Assembly (NCBI RefSeq): GCF_900110135.1
Contig: NZ_FOCO01000007.1
Coordinates: 1-64,000, forward strand
Source: Pseudorhodobacter antarcticus
GTDB taxonomy: Bacteria > Pseudomonadota > Alphaproteobacteria > Rhodobacterales > Rhodobacteraceae
Length of the DNA: 64,000 bases
Direction: 5' to 3'
Each line of letters starts with the position of its first letter. Position 1 is the stretch's first letter. Below the pieces are notes generated by a model. The model was not told the DNA's origin. It searched no databases and was given only the letters and a program-made list of their open reading frames with translations. The position numbers and the translations under genes are program-made. Of the stretch, positions 46,062 to 55,314 are shown one piece after another.

Positions 46062-49000
46062 ATGCCGATGGAAAAAACCTTCAACGCTGCTGAGGCAGAG
46101 GCCCGCATTTCCGCCAAATGGGAGGCCGATGGCGCCTTTCGCGCCGGCGCAAACGCCAGCCGAGATGAGACGTTTTGCATCATGATCCCGCCGCCAAACG
46201 TCACGGGATCCCTGCACGTCGGCCACGCGTTCAACAACACCATCCAAGACATCTTGATCCGCTGGAAACGCATGCAGGGCTATGACACCCTGTGGCAGCC
46301 CGGCCAAGATCACGCGGGCATCGCCACGCAGCTGGTGGTGGAGCGTCAAATGGCCGCCGCAGGCCTGCCCAAACGCGTCGACATGGGCCGCCCCGCCTTC
46401 CTTGAAAAAGTGTGGGAATGGAAAGAGGAATCCGGCGGCACCATCATCAACCAATTGCAACGGCTCGGCGCGTCCTGCGATTGGTCGCGCAACGCGTTTA
46501 CCATGTCCGGCGCGCCTAATGCGCCAGAAACGGAAAAAGGAGGGTTCCACGATGCCGTGATCAAGGTCTTTGTGGAGATGTACAACAAAGGCCAGATTTA
46601 CCGTGGCAAGCGTTTGGTCAACTGGGACCCCCATTTTGAAACCGCCATTTCGGATCTAGAGGTCGAAAATATCGAAGTGGCGGGCCATATGTGGCACTTC
46701 AAATACCCCCTCGCTGGCGGCGAGACTTATGAATATGTCGAACGCGATGAGGATGGCAATGTAACCCTGCGCGAAGTGCGCGATTACATCTCCATCGCCA
46801 CCACCCGCCCCGAAACCATGCTGGGCGATGGGGCCGTGGCCGTTCATCCATCAGATGAGCGTTACACGCCAATCCTCGGAAAACTATGTGAAATTCCTGT
46901 TGGCCCAAAGGCACAGCGCCGCCTTATCCCCATCATCACCGATGAATATCCTGATAAAAATTTCGGCTCAGGTGCCGTGAAAATCACCGGCGCGCATGAT
47001 TTCAACGACTACCAAGTAGCCAAGCGCAACAACATTCCGATGTATTCCCTGATGGACACAAAAGGTGCTATGCGCGCCGACGGTCGCCCCTACGCCGAAG
47101 AAGCCGACACCGCCCAAGCCATTGCAGCGGGCGTGGAAGGCTTTGACGAGGCGAAAATCGCCACCATGAACCTCGTTCCCGACGAATATCGCGGACTGGA
47201 CCGGTTTGAGGCGCGCAAAAAGGTCGTGGCCGACATCACGCACGAAGGGCTAGCCGTCACCAACTTGGTCAAAACCATTGACGTTGAAACCAACTCCGAA
47301 CATCTACAGCTTGTGCCGTATGTGGAGGATAAAGCCATCATGCAGCCTTTCGGCGACCGTTCCGGCGTGGTGATTGAACCCATGCTGACTGACCAGTGGT
47401 TCGTCGACACCGCCGCAATTGTGCAGCCTGCCCTAGATGCCGTGCGTGAAGGCCGTACCAAGATCATGCCGGAGTCGGGCGAAAAAGTGTATTTCCACTG
47501 GCTGGAAAATATCGAGCCTTGGTGCATTTCCCGCCAGCTTTGGTGGGGTCATCAGATTCCAGTTTGGTACGGTCCAAAGCTCCAAACTAGGAAAGATGGG
47601 GTCGTTAAGACTGGTGGTATAGTCTACGATAAATCAAAGAGCTTAAAAGAAAATGAGTTTGATGTGTTCTGCGCACCGACGGAAGCAGCTGCGCTTGAAA
47701 TGGCACGCGCCCACTATGGCACCGACGTAACCGTTGAAAGTGGTTTGATCCCATCCGTACTTCGTATGTCATCGTCAAGCCAAGCCGTCCCAATCTTCCG
47801 CGACCCCGACGTCCTCGACACATGGTTCTCCTCCGGCCTCTGGCCCATAGGCACATTAGGATGGCCCAATAACACCCCGGAACTGCAAAAATATTTCCCT
47901 ACCAACGTCCTCGTCACGGGCCAAGATATCCTCTTCTTCTGGGTCGCCCGCATGATGATGATGCAACTGGCCGTGGTGGGCAAAGAACCTTTTGACACCG
48001 TCTACCTCCACCAACTGGTGCGGGATGAGAAGGGCGAGAAGATGTCGAAAACCCGCGGGAACGTTATCGACCCGCTGGTGATTATCGACGAATACGGCGC
48101 AGACGCGCTGCGCTTTACCATGGCGCAAATGGCCTCTCTTGGCGGTGTTTTGAAACTGTCCGAGGACCGCATCAAAGGCTACCGCAACTTCACCACCAAA
48201 CTTTGGAACGCCTGCCGTTTCGCCGAAATAAACGGAGTTTGGGAAGGCCACGCGACCAGCGAAGCCCCGCACGCAGACGCCCGCGTCAACCGCTGGATCA
48301 TCAGTGAGGCCGCCAAAACCCGCGCCGAAGTGGACGCCGCGTTGGAGGCGTACAAATTCAACGACGCCGCCAACGCACTTTATGCCTTTGTCTGGGGCAA
48401 GGTCTGCGACTGGTATGTTGAATTCGCCAAACCGCTTTTCGACGGCGACCAAGCCGATGAAACCCGCAAAACCATGGCTTGGGTGCTGGATCAATGCATG
48501 ATCCTGTTGCACCCCATTATGCCTTTCATCACCGAAGAATTGTGGAATACCACTGGCACCCGCGCCAAATCGCTGGCCCATACCGATTGGCCCACCTATG
48601 GCGATGCGCTGATCGACGCGGACGCGCTGCGCGAAATGAACTGGGTCACGGGGCTGATCGACGGCATCCGGTCGGCGCGTGCGCAAATGCATGTGCCCGC
48701 GGGCCTCAAGGTCGATCTGTTATGTGTGGGGCTGGATGATGCCGCAAAATCCGCCTTTGCTGCGAATGAGGCGCTGATCTTCCGTCTCGCCCGTATCGAA
48801 ACCGCCACCGGGGCCAATGAGGTGCCAAAAGGGTCCATCACCGTCGCCACCGAAGGCGCCACCTTCGCAATTCCACTAGAAGGTTTGATCGACGTGGCAG
48901 AGGAAAAATCGCGCCTGACCAAAGCGCTGGAAAAGCTGGACAAGGATATGGGGGGGCTGCGCGGCCGGTTGAACAACCCCAAATTCGTGGGCAGCGCCAA

Positions 49001-49100
49001 ACCGGAAGTGGTCGCGGAAACTCGCGAAAAGCTGGCCTTGGGCGAAGATGAAATCGCCAAAATTAAAGCCGCTTTGACCCGATTGGCGGAGATGTCTTGA
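46062..49100 (+). CDS. valS: Valyl-tRNA synthetase with an atypical inserted segment
   Basis: Charges tRNA-Val and edits mischarged threonine. The 1012-residue class Ia enzyme has [15 protein letters not shown] (HIGH motif, ~45-58), the CP1 editing domain, [12 protein letters not shown] (~658) and a C-terminal coiled-coil arm ([15 protein letters not shown]). It is longer than the usual 880-950 residues, partly because of residues ~503-560, encoded at ~47570-47790. There the DNA turns AT-rich and uses rare codons (AGG, ATA, TTA) in a lysine- and serine-rich stretch. The frame is intact across it. A GGAAG site supports the start. Confidence 0.95.
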   Translation: MPMEKTFNAAEAEARISAKWEADGAFRAGANASRDETFCIMIPPPNVTGSLHVGHAFNNTIQDILIRWKRMQGYDTLWQPGQDHAGIATQLVVERQMAAAGLPKRVDMGRPAFLEKVWEWKEESGGTIINQLQRLGASCDWSRNAFTMSGAPNAPETEKGGFHDAVIKVFVEMYNKGQIYRGKRLVNWDPHFETAISDLEVENIEVAGHMWHFKYPLAGGETYEYVERDEDGNVTLREVRDYISIATTRPETMLGDGAVAVHPSDERYTPILGKLCEIPVGPKAQRRLIPIITDEYPDKNFGSGAVKITGAHDFNDYQVAKRNNIPMYSLMDTKGAMRADGRPYAEEADTAQAIAAGVEGFDEAKIATMNLVPDEYRGLDRFEARKKVVADITHEGLAVTNLVKTIDVETNSEHLQLVPYVEDKAIMQPFGDRSGVVIEPMLTDQWFVDTAAIVQPALDAVREGRTKIMPESGEKVYFHWLENIEPWCISRQLWWGHQIPVWYGPKLQTRKDGVVKTGGIVYDKSKSLKENEFDVFCAPTEAAALEMARAHYGTDVTVESGLIPSVLRMSSSSQAVPIFRDPDVLDTWFSSGLWPIGTLGWPNNTPELQKYFPTNVLVTGQDILFFWVARMMMMQLAVVGKEPFDTVYLHQLVRDEKGEKMSKTRGNVIDPLVIIDEYGADALRFTMAQMASLGGVLKLSEDRIKGYRNFTTKLWNACRFAEINGVWEGHATSEAPHADARVNRWIISEAAKTRAEVDAALEAYKFNDAANALYAFVWGKVCDWYVEFAKPLFDGDQADETRKTMAWVLDQCMILLHPIMPFITEELWNTTGTRAKSLAHTDWPTYGDALIDADALREMNWVTGLIDGIRSARAQMHVPAGLKVDLLCVGLDDAAKSAFAANEALIFRLARIETATGANEVPKGSITVATEGATFAIPLEGLIDVAEEKSRLTKALEKLDKDMGGLRGRLNNPKFVGSAKPEVVAETREKLALGEDEIAKIKAALTRLAEMS

Positions 49101-49104
49101 CCCC

Positions 49105-49124
49105 TTCGTCTTGGGAAAAATACC
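49105..49124 (+). repeat. Dispersed 20-nt 3' element, copy D
   Basis: TTCGTCTTGGGAAAAATACC begins 4 bases after the valS stop in the same orientation. It fits the consensus TTCGTCTTGGNNNAAATACC fully and is followed by two hairpins (49137-49152 and 49154-49173). Confidence 0.8.
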
Positions 49125-49136
49125 TTCGGGGGGGAA

Positions 49137-49173
49137 TTTGCCGTCAGGCAAAGGGGGGGTATGAATACCCCCC
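49137..49173 (+). terminator. Two consecutive hairpins after valS
   Basis: TTTGCC/GGCAAA with a GTCA loop (49137-49152), then GGGGGGTAT/ATACCCCCC with a 2-base centre (49154-49173). No T-run follows. Together with the 20-nt element they fill the valS 3' region before the next gene at 49201. Confidence 0.55.
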
Positions 49174-49200
49174 GCCGCCGCCAACTTAAAAGGCTCTATT

Positions 49201-50301
49201 ATGATCCGCTATACTCCGCTTGCCGCCAGCCTGCCTGCCACCGTTCCCTTTGTGGGACCTGAAACCCAAGAACGGACGATGGGAAAAGGCTTTGTCGCGC
49301 GGCTGGGGGCAAATGAAAGCATGTTTGGTCCCTCCCCCCTTGCCATCGCGGCGATGGCAAGGGGGGCGCAGGATGTGTGGATGTATGGCGACCCGGAGGT
49401 GTTTGAATTGCGCACCGCTTTGGCCGCCCATCACGGTGCGGACCTTGAAAACATCGTCGTGGGCGAAGGGATTGACGGTCTGCTAGGCTATTTGGTGCGG
49501 TTGATTGTTGGGCCCGGGGATGCGGTGGTCACCTCTGATGGGGCGTATCCGACGTTTAACTTTCACGTCACGGGCTTTGGCGGGGTGCTGCACAAGGTCC
49601 CTTATCGTGGCGATTTTGAGGATCCGACAGCCCTGCTGGACCGGGCGCACGCTGTTGGGGCCAAGCTGATCTATCTGTCGAACCCAGACAATCCGATGGG
49701 CAGTTATTTGGATGCCGCGACCGTTGAAGCGATGATTGAAGGCCTGCCGGATGGGTGCCTTTTGATCTTGGATCAGGCCTATGCGGACCTTGCACCGCAA
49801 GGGACCGCGCCGAAGGTGGCGCATGATGATCCCCGCGTCATCCGGTTCCGGACCTTTTCAAAAGGGTACGGCATGGCGGGGCTGCGGGTTGGGTACGGGA
49901 TTGGCGCGCCCGAATTGGTGCAGGCGTTCAACAAGGTTCGCAATCATTTTGGGGTGGGCCGCATCGCGCAGGCGGGTGCGCTGGCAGCGCTGGCCGATCA
50001 GGATTGGGTGACATTTGTGCGGGCACAGGTGGTTGCGGCGCGGGACAGTTTTGGCGCGGTGGGGCGGGCAAATGGGCTGGTGCCCTTGGCGTCGGCCACG
50101 AATTTTATCTGTCTGAATTGCGGGCAGGATGGGGCGTTTGCGCGGCGGGTTTTGCAAGAATTGGGCCTGCGGGGGATTTTTGTGCGCATGCCCGGCGTGG
50201 CCCCGATGGACCGCTGTATCCGGGTCAGCCTTGGCGATGCGGCGGCGTTGGCCGCGTTTGAGGCGGCACTGCCGGAGGCGTTGAAAGCCGCGCGGGAGTG
50301 A
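49201..50301 (+). CDS. HisC-like PLP-dependent aminotransferase
   Basis: A fold-type I aminotransferase of 366 residues, closest in look to histidinol-phosphate aminotransferase: RLGANESMFGPSPLAIAAM, YLSNPDNPMGSYLDAATVEA, LILDQAYADLAP and TFSKGYGMAGLRVGYG with the PLP lysine. No other histidine-biosynthesis gene is in the window, so the role may be aromatic or another amino-acid transamination. It is a single gene behind the valS 3' hairpins and convergent with the DUF4177 gene, whose stop codon begins at the next base after its own. Confidence 0.85.
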   Translation: MIRYTPLAASLPATVPFVGPETQERTMGKGFVARLGANESMFGPSPLAIAAMARGAQDVWMYGDPEVFELRTALAAHHGADLENIVVGEGIDGLLGYLVRLIVGPGDAVVTSDGAYPTFNFHVTGFGGVLHKVPYRGDFEDPTALLDRAHAVGAKLIYLSNPDNPMGSYLDAATVEAMIEGLPDGCLLILDQAYADLAPQGTAPKVAHDDPRVIRFRTFSKGYGMAGLRVGYGIGAPELVQAFNKVRNHFGVGRIAQAGALAALADQDWVTFVRAQVVAARDSFGAVGRANGLVPLASATNFICLNCGQDGAFARRVLQELGLRGIFVRMPGVAPMDRCIRVSLGDAAALAAFEAALPEALKAARE

Positions 50302-50679
50302 TCAATAGGCCCGGCTGGCGCGCAGTTGGGCGCGGGTGGGCAGATCTTCCTTCACTTCGGTTTCTACGGGGTCGGGGTCAGTGAACAGCTCTGCCGGGAT
50401 GGGGGCGAAAATGGGGGTGCTGCGTGGGGCGGTGGCCGTGTCTGCCTTTATTTCACGACGAAAAATCAGCATGTTTTGAAAGGCAGTTTTGGAGCCAGTG
50501 AAGCCGACCCGTTCCTCACAGGGTAGGGTATCGGCGCGCTGATATTCCCAGCCGTCTGCCCCCATTTTGTTCATCAGGCTGGTCAGGGCCACGGCAAAAC
50601 GGTCGGCGGTGGTTTTGGCTGTTTTGGATTTTTCACCCTTTTTGGGGGCGGGCACGACCTGATATTCGAAACGCTGCAT
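50302..50679 (-). CDS. DUF4177-type small protein
   Basis: The function is unknown. The 125-residue protein opens MQRFEYQVVPAPKKGEKSKT, continues RFAVALTSLMNKMGADGWEYQ and ends in a low-complexity acidic tail; the first half fits DUF4177. The start at 50679 is fixed by AGGAGG seven bases upstream, in preference to 50718. Overlapping inverted repeats lie 25-55 bases before the start, and an AT-rich stretch (50750-50790) is the likely promoter. Confidence 0.72.
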   Translation of the reverse strand: MQRFEYQVVPAPKKGEKSKTAKTTADRFAVALTSLMNKMGADGWEYQRADTLPCEERVGFTGSKTAFQNMLIFRREIKADTATAPRSTPIFAPIPAELFTDPDPVETEVKEDLPTRAQLRASRAY

Positions 50680-50704
50680 GGGCCCTCCTGAGGCGATAAT
50701 TGGT

Positions 50705-50734
50705 GCGATGCGCGCCAAGCATCGCGCGCGATGC
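50705..50734. repeat. Overlapping inverted repeats upstream of the DUF4177 gene
   Basis: GCGATGC (50705-50711) can pair with GCATCGC (50719-50725), while GCATCGCGCGCGATGC (50719-50734) is itself a perfect 16-bp palindrome. The shared GCATCGC makes the two foldings mutually exclusive. Confidence 0.65.
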
Positions 50735-50791
50735 GCACAGTAAGTTCTTGATTTTCAACAGAATCGCAAAAATAATTTACCAAATATTTAC

Positions 50792-50823
50792 CTTTGAACC
50801 GCGCGATGTGGCGCGGTTCAAAG
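50792..50823 (-). terminator. Hairpin spanning the gatB stop codon
   Basis: A perfect 13-bp stem CTTTGAACCGCGC / GCGCGGTTCAAAG with a 6-base loop. The gatB stop (50818-50820) lies inside the first-transcribed arm. An AT-rich tract follows about 20 bases later rather than an immediate T-run. Confidence 0.6.
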
Positions 50824-52353
50824 ACGCCACAGCCCCAGTTTTTGCGCCACCAAAGCTTGGACCATCGCAGGCGCTGCCTTGCCGCCAGTGGCCTTGATGG
50901 CTTGGCCGACGAACCAGCCAGCGAGTTTTGGGTTGGCGCGGGCCTTTTCGACTTGATCGGGGTTGGCGGCGATAATTTCATCCACCGCCGCTTCAATTGC
51001 GCCCGTATCGGTGACTTGTTTCATACCGTTTTCAGCGGCAACCGTGGCCGGGTCGCCACCGTTGGTCCAGATCAGATCGAACAAATCCTTGGCCATTTTG
51101 CCGGAGATTTCACCAGAGCCGATCAGGTCAATGATGCCGCCGAGTTGGGTTTGGGACATAGGCGATTGATGAAACGTAAGGCCCTGTTTGTTCAGGCGAC
51201 CAAAGAGGTCATTGATAACCCAATTGGCGGTGATTTTGCCATCGCGGCCCTGCGCCACGGTTTCAAAATAGGCGGCACTGTCGAGATCGGCGGTCAGCAC
51301 ATTCGCGTCATAATCGGTCAGGCCGAAATCGGCCATGAAGCGCGATTTTTTCGCGTCGGGCAGTTCGGGCATGGTGGCTGCGATATCATCAACCCAAGCT
51401 TGGTCAATTTCCAAAGGCAGCAGGTCGGGGCATGGGAAATAGCGGTAATCATGCGCCTCTTCCTTGCTGCGCATCGACCGAGTTTCGCCCTTGTCCGGGT
51501 CATAGAGGCGGGTTTCTTGATGCACGCTGCCGCCATCCTCCAAAATCGCGATTTGGCGGCGCGCCTCATAATCAATGGCTTGGGTCATGAAGCGCAGCGA
51601 GTTCATGTTTTTGATTTCGCAGCGGGTGCCGAGGTGGGAAAAGTCCATCGTGGCGGCGAATTTTTCGTATTGGCCCGCGCGGCAGACGGAGACGTTGACA
51701 TCGGCGCGCAAGTTGCCGTTTTGCATATTGCCATCACAGGTGCCCAAATAGCGCAGGATTTGGCGCAGTTTGGTGACGTAAGCCGTGGCTTCTTCGGCGC
51801 TGCGAATATCGGGGCGGCTGACGATTTCCATCAGGGCGACACCCGTGCGGTTGAAATCCACAAAGGACATTGTGGGATCCATATCATGGATGGATTTGCC
51901 CGCGTCCTGTTCCAGATGGATGCGTTCGACGCGCACGAGCCGCGCGATGCGGGTTCCATCAGATTGGGGCGCGAGTTCGACCAAAACTTCGCCTTCGCCC
52001 ACGATGGGGTGGTAGAGTTGGCTGATTTGATAGCCCTGCGGCAGATCGGGGTAGAAGTAGTTTTTGCGGTCAAACGCGGAGGTAAGGTTGATTTTCGCCT
52101 TTAGGCCCAGACCGGAGCGCACGGCCTGTTCGACGCAGAAGTCATTGATAACAGGCAACATTCCCGGCATCGCGGCATCGACGAACGCGACGTTGGAATT
52201 GGGTTCCGCGCCGACTTGGGTGGAGGCGCCCGAAAACAGTTTGGCGTTGGAGGCGACTTGGGCGTGGATTTCCATGCCGATCACCAATTCCCAATCGTAT
52301 TTTGCGCCCGAAATGACTTTGGGTTTGGGGTTTTCATAGGTCAGATCGAGCAT
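50818..52353 (-). CDS. gatB: Asp/Glu-tRNA amidotransferase subunit B
   Basis: GatB is the kinase subunit of GatCAB, which converts mischarged Glu-tRNA-Gln and Asp-tRNA-Asn to the amides. The 511 residues contain [20 protein letters not shown], the signature [32 protein letters not shown] and the C-terminal GatB/YqeY domain (~360-505). AAGGA precedes the ATG. Subunits A and C are not in the window. The stop codon is buried in a 13-bp hairpin. Confidence 0.96.
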   Translation of the reverse strand: MLDLTYENPKPKVISGAKYDWELVIGMEIHAQVASNAKLFSGASTQVGAEPNSNVAFVDAAMPGMLPVINDFCVEQAVRSGLGLKAKINLTSAFDRKNYFYPDLPQGYQISQLYHPIVGEGEVLVELAPQSDGTRIARLVRVERIHLEQDAGKSIHDMDPTMSFVDFNRTGVALMEIVSRPDIRSAEEATAYVTKLRQILRYLGTCDGNMQNGNLRADVNVSVCRAGQYEKFAATMDFSHLGTRCEIKNMNSLRFMTQAIDYEARRQIAILEDGGSVHQETRLYDPDKGETRSMRSKEEAHDYRYFPCPDLLPLEIDQAWVDDIAATMPELPDAKKSRFMADFGLTDYDANVLTADLDSAAYFETVAQGRDGKITANWVINDLFGRLNKQGLTFHQSPMSQTQLGGIIDLIGSGEISGKMAKDLFDLIWTNGGDPATVAAENGMKQVTDTGAIEAAVDEIIAANPDQVEKARANPKLAGWFVGQAIKATGGKAAPAMVQALVAQKLGLWRL

Positions 52354-52420
52354 TTTGGCGTTCCTTGGTGGCTTGACGCTGGTTTAATGCAGAGGCGGCG
52401 GTGGTTCAAGCGCGTTTGGG

Positions 52421-54973
52421 TTATGCGCCCAGCATCCGGTCCAACATTTCGCCCAGATTGCGGCTGAGGTTTGGGGTTTGGCGGATGCGGGAGAGTTCGT
52501 TGCGGATGAGAGTTTGGCGGGTTTGGTCGTAGCGCGGCCATGTTTCAAAGGCGGTGGACATGCGCGCGGCGGTTTGCGGGTTGACGGGGTCAAGTTTGAT
52601 CAGCCAATCAGCCAGCAGCGCGTAGCCTTGGCCCGAGGCGTGGTGAAAGCCTGCGTGATTGGCGGCGAGCGAGGCGATGACGGCGCGAAAGCGGTTGGGG
52701 TTTTTCCAATCAAAATCAGCGTGTTCGGTAAGGAACTTGGTGATGTGCGCGGCATGATCGGGGGCGGCCATGCTGATTTGCAGGCCGAACCATTTGTCCA
52801 TCACGAGGCGGTCGTTTTGCCATTGGGCGTGGAACTGGGCGAGTTCGGGTTGGCCCATGCCGTTGTCCAAAAGGATGGCGAGCGCGCCGAGTTGTTCGGT
52901 CATGGATTTGGCATTTTGGTAGGCATGGGTGGCGGGTGCTGTGTCGATGCGGGCCATGAGCGACAAGAGGCCCAAGCGGAAAGCGCGGTGGCCCGCAGCG
53001 ATGGCGCTGGGGGAAAAATCGCCGGGGGTTTGATGGGCGGCGATGAGGCTGGGCAAGTGGGGTTTCAGGTGATTGGCGAGGTCGGTTTGCAGGGTGCGGC
53101 GGGCCGCGTGGATCGCTGCCGGGTCGGGGATGTGGCCGCTTGCGTGCAGGGTTTGGGCGATGTCATCATCGCTGGGCAAGCGCAGGGTGAGGGCGCGAAA
53201 AGCGGGGTCGAGCGTGGTTTCGCGCGTGACGGCGGTGATGGCGGCGAGCCAGTCGTGCGGGGTCGGGGTTTGGTGCAGGATATGGTCCGTGAGCGCGGAT
53301 TTGGCGAGGGCGCGGCCGGCCTCGCATTTATTGAACGCGTCGGTGTCATGGGCCAGCAGGATTGCGCGGTCGGTGTTGGATTGGGTTTGGTGCAGCACCA
53401 CGGGGGCGGAAAAACCGCGTAAGGCGGAGGGGATGGGTTTGGCTGTGAGGTTGGGGAATTCGAAAGAGTGTTCGGCTTGCGTGAGGGTGAGGATGGTGGT
53501 GGGCAGGACTTCCGCACCAGATGTGGAGAGGAGGCCGAGGGCGATGGGAATGACCTTGGGATCTTTGTGCGGCTGGCCGGGCGTGGTAGGGTTATTTTGT
53601 TTGATATAAAGGGTGTATGTGCCGTTCTTAAAGTCATCTGTTAAGGTCAGATGCGGTGTGCCGGCTTGGGTGTACCAGTGTTTGAATTGGGTCAGGTCGT
53701 GGCCGGTGGCATCGGTGAAGACCTGTAGCCAATCTTCGATCGTGGCGGCGTGGCCGTCGTGGCGGGTGAAATAGAGGTTCAACGCGTCGGCATAGGCGGC
53801 GTCACCGACAAGGGTTTTCAGCATCCCGATCACCTCCGCGCCCTTTTCATAGATGGTGGCGGTGTAGAAATTGTTGATTTCCACATAGCTGTCGGGGCGG
53901 ACGGCGTGGGCGAGTGGGCCGCCGTCCTCTCGGAATTGGCGGGCGCGTAGGGCCAGCACGTCTTCGATGCGTTTCACGGGCGCGCTGCGCATGTCGCCGG
54001 AAAATTGCTGGTCGCGGTAGACGGTGAGGCCTTCTTTCAAGCACAGTTGAAACCAGTCGCGGCAGGTGATGCGGTTGCCGGTCCAGTTGTGGAAATATTC
54101 ATGGGCGATCACCGCCTCAATCCTTGCATAATCATCATCGGTGGCGGTGTCGGGGGTGGCAAGGACGAGTTTGGAGTTGAAGATGTTGAGGCCCTTGTTT
54201 TCCATCGCGCCCATGTTGAAATCATCGACGGCGACAATGTTAAAGATATCAAGGTCGTATTCGCGGCCGTAAACCTGTTCATCCCACCGCATCGACCGTA
54301 TCAGGCTGTCCATCGCATAGGCGCATTTATGCGCGTCGCCTGCGCGGGTGTAGATGTTGAGGGTAACGCGGCGGCCGGACAGCGTGGTGAAATGATCGGT
54401 GTGGGCCACCAGATCGCCCGCGACCAGCGCGAACAAATAGGCGGGTTTGGGCCATGGGTCATGCCACGCGCCGGGGCCTGTGGGGTTGCCGTTGGACAGT
54501 TGGGTGGGCAGGTCGGTATCCATGGTCACATCAAAGCGGGCCATGACATCGGGGCGGTCGGGATAGAAGGTGATTTTGCGAAACCCCTGCGCCTCACACT
54601 GGGTGCAATACATGCCGTTGGACATATAAAGGCCGTCGAGGGAGGTGTTGGTTTGGGGGGAGATTTCGACTTCGGTTTCCAGCGTGAAAGGACCATTCGG
54701 CAGATCAGCCGCGGGGATGGTGAGGCCGGTTTCGTCGGGCGCGTGGGCGAGGGGTTTGCCGTTCAGCGCAAGCGACAGCAAGCTTAGGTTTTCACCGTCC
54801 AGCCGCAAATCCTGCCCCTGCACGGCGGCGGGGTTGGGGCGCAGCGACAGGCGGGCGCTGACGCGGGTTTGCAAAGGGTGCAGGGTGAAATGCAGTGTCA
54901 CATGGTCGATCAAATGCGAAAAAGGCGTGTAATCAGACAGCAGGATGGCGGTGGGGGCAATGTGCGCGGTCAT
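52421..54973 (-). CDS. pepN: Aminopeptidase N (M1 family)
   Basis: A zinc metallopeptidase removing N-terminal residues from peptides in the cytoplasm. The 850 residues have the substrate-binding GAMENKGLNIF (255-259 for GAMEN) and the zinc motif HEYFHNWTGNRI (H291, H295, with the Glu 19 residues downstream), followed by the DUF3458 Ig-like and C-terminal helical domains of the E. coli PepN type. It is oriented like gatB, 67 bases upstream of it. Confidence 0.95.
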   Translation of the reverse strand: MTAHIAPTAILLSDYTPFSHLIDHVTLHFTLHPLQTRVSARLSLRPNPAAVQGQDLRLDGENLSLLSLALNGKPLAHAPDETGLTIPAADLPNGPFTLETEVEISPQTNTSLDGLYMSNGMYCTQCEAQGFRKITFYPDRPDVMARFDVTMDTDLPTQLSNGNPTGPGAWHDPWPKPAYLFALVAGDLVAHTDHFTTLSGRRVTLNIYTRAGDAHKCAYAMDSLIRSMRWDEQVYGREYDLDIFNIVAVDDFNMGAMENKGLNIFNSKLVLATPDTATDDDYARIEAVIAHEYFHNWTGNRITCRDWFQLCLKEGLTVYRDQQFSGDMRSAPVKRIEDVLALRARQFREDGGPLAHAVRPDSYVEINNFYTATIYEKGAEVIGMLKTLVGDAAYADALNLYFTRHDGHAATIEDWLQVFTDATGHDLTQFKHWYTQAGTPHLTLTDDFKNGTYTLYIKQNNPTTPGQPHKDPKVIPIALGLLSTSGAEVLPTTILTLTQAEHSFEFPNLTAKPIPSALRGFSAPVVLHQTQSNTDRAILLAHDTDAFNKCEAGRALAKSALTDHILHQTPTPHDWLAAITAVTRETTLDPAFRALTLRLPSDDDIAQTLHASGHIPDPAAIHAARRTLQTDLANHLKPHLPSLIAAHQTPGDFSPSAIAAGHRAFRLGLLSLMARIDTAPATHAYQNAKSMTEQLGALAILLDNGMGQPELAQFHAQWQNDRLVMDKWFGLQISMAAPDHAAHITKFLTEHADFDWKNPNRFRAVIASLAANHAGFHHASGQGYALLADWLIKLDPVNPQTAARMSTAFETWPRYDQTRQTLIRNELSRIRQTPNLSRNLGEMLDRMLGA

Positions 54974-55077
54974 GGCGGCCTTTTTTGATTTGGGGGAACC
55001 GATAGGTTTTGCGAGACGTTAGTGTGGGACGGGGCGGGGTTCAACCTGCGCTGTGCCGGAATGGAAAGGGAGTCGAT

Positions 55078-55272
55078 ATGTCCGCACCAAACACGAATAT
55101 TGAACGCCAAAAACGCCGCCACAAAGGGCCGTTGCTGGGGTTAGCTGCGCTGTTGATCGCGGTAAGCCTGATCTTTGTGCTGTTTTTGGGTAATGAGACG
55201 TCGCCCGACACCAGTTTGCTGGGCGAAGGGGCGGCGGGGACCGTTCCTGCGGATGTGACGCCAACGTATTGA
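55078..55272 (+). CDS. Small single-pass membrane protein
   Basis: A 64-residue protein I do not recognise by name. It has a basic, Asn-rich N-terminus (SAPNTNIERQKRRHKGP), one hydrophobic segment (LLGLAALLIAVSLIFVLFLG) and a short acidic tail ending VPADVTPTY. The positive-inside rule puts the N-terminus in the cytoplasm. GGAAAGGGA precedes the ATG; the frame is open upstream to 55009. It lies 42 bases before the photolyase-like gene on the same strand, so it may be the first gene of that unit. Confidence 0.65.
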   Translation: MSAPNTNIERQKRRHKGPLLGLAALLIAVSLIFVLFLGNETSPDTSLLGEGAAGTVPADVTPTY

Positions 55273-55314
55273 TTTGCGCTTGCCGAATCTGAACGGGCAT
55301 CCGATACATGTTCT

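Noticed and set aside
50794-52104. 436-codon open frame antisense to gatB
   Set aside because: It has no recognisable motif and runs fully opposite a conserved gene; a mirror of the gatB codon bias.
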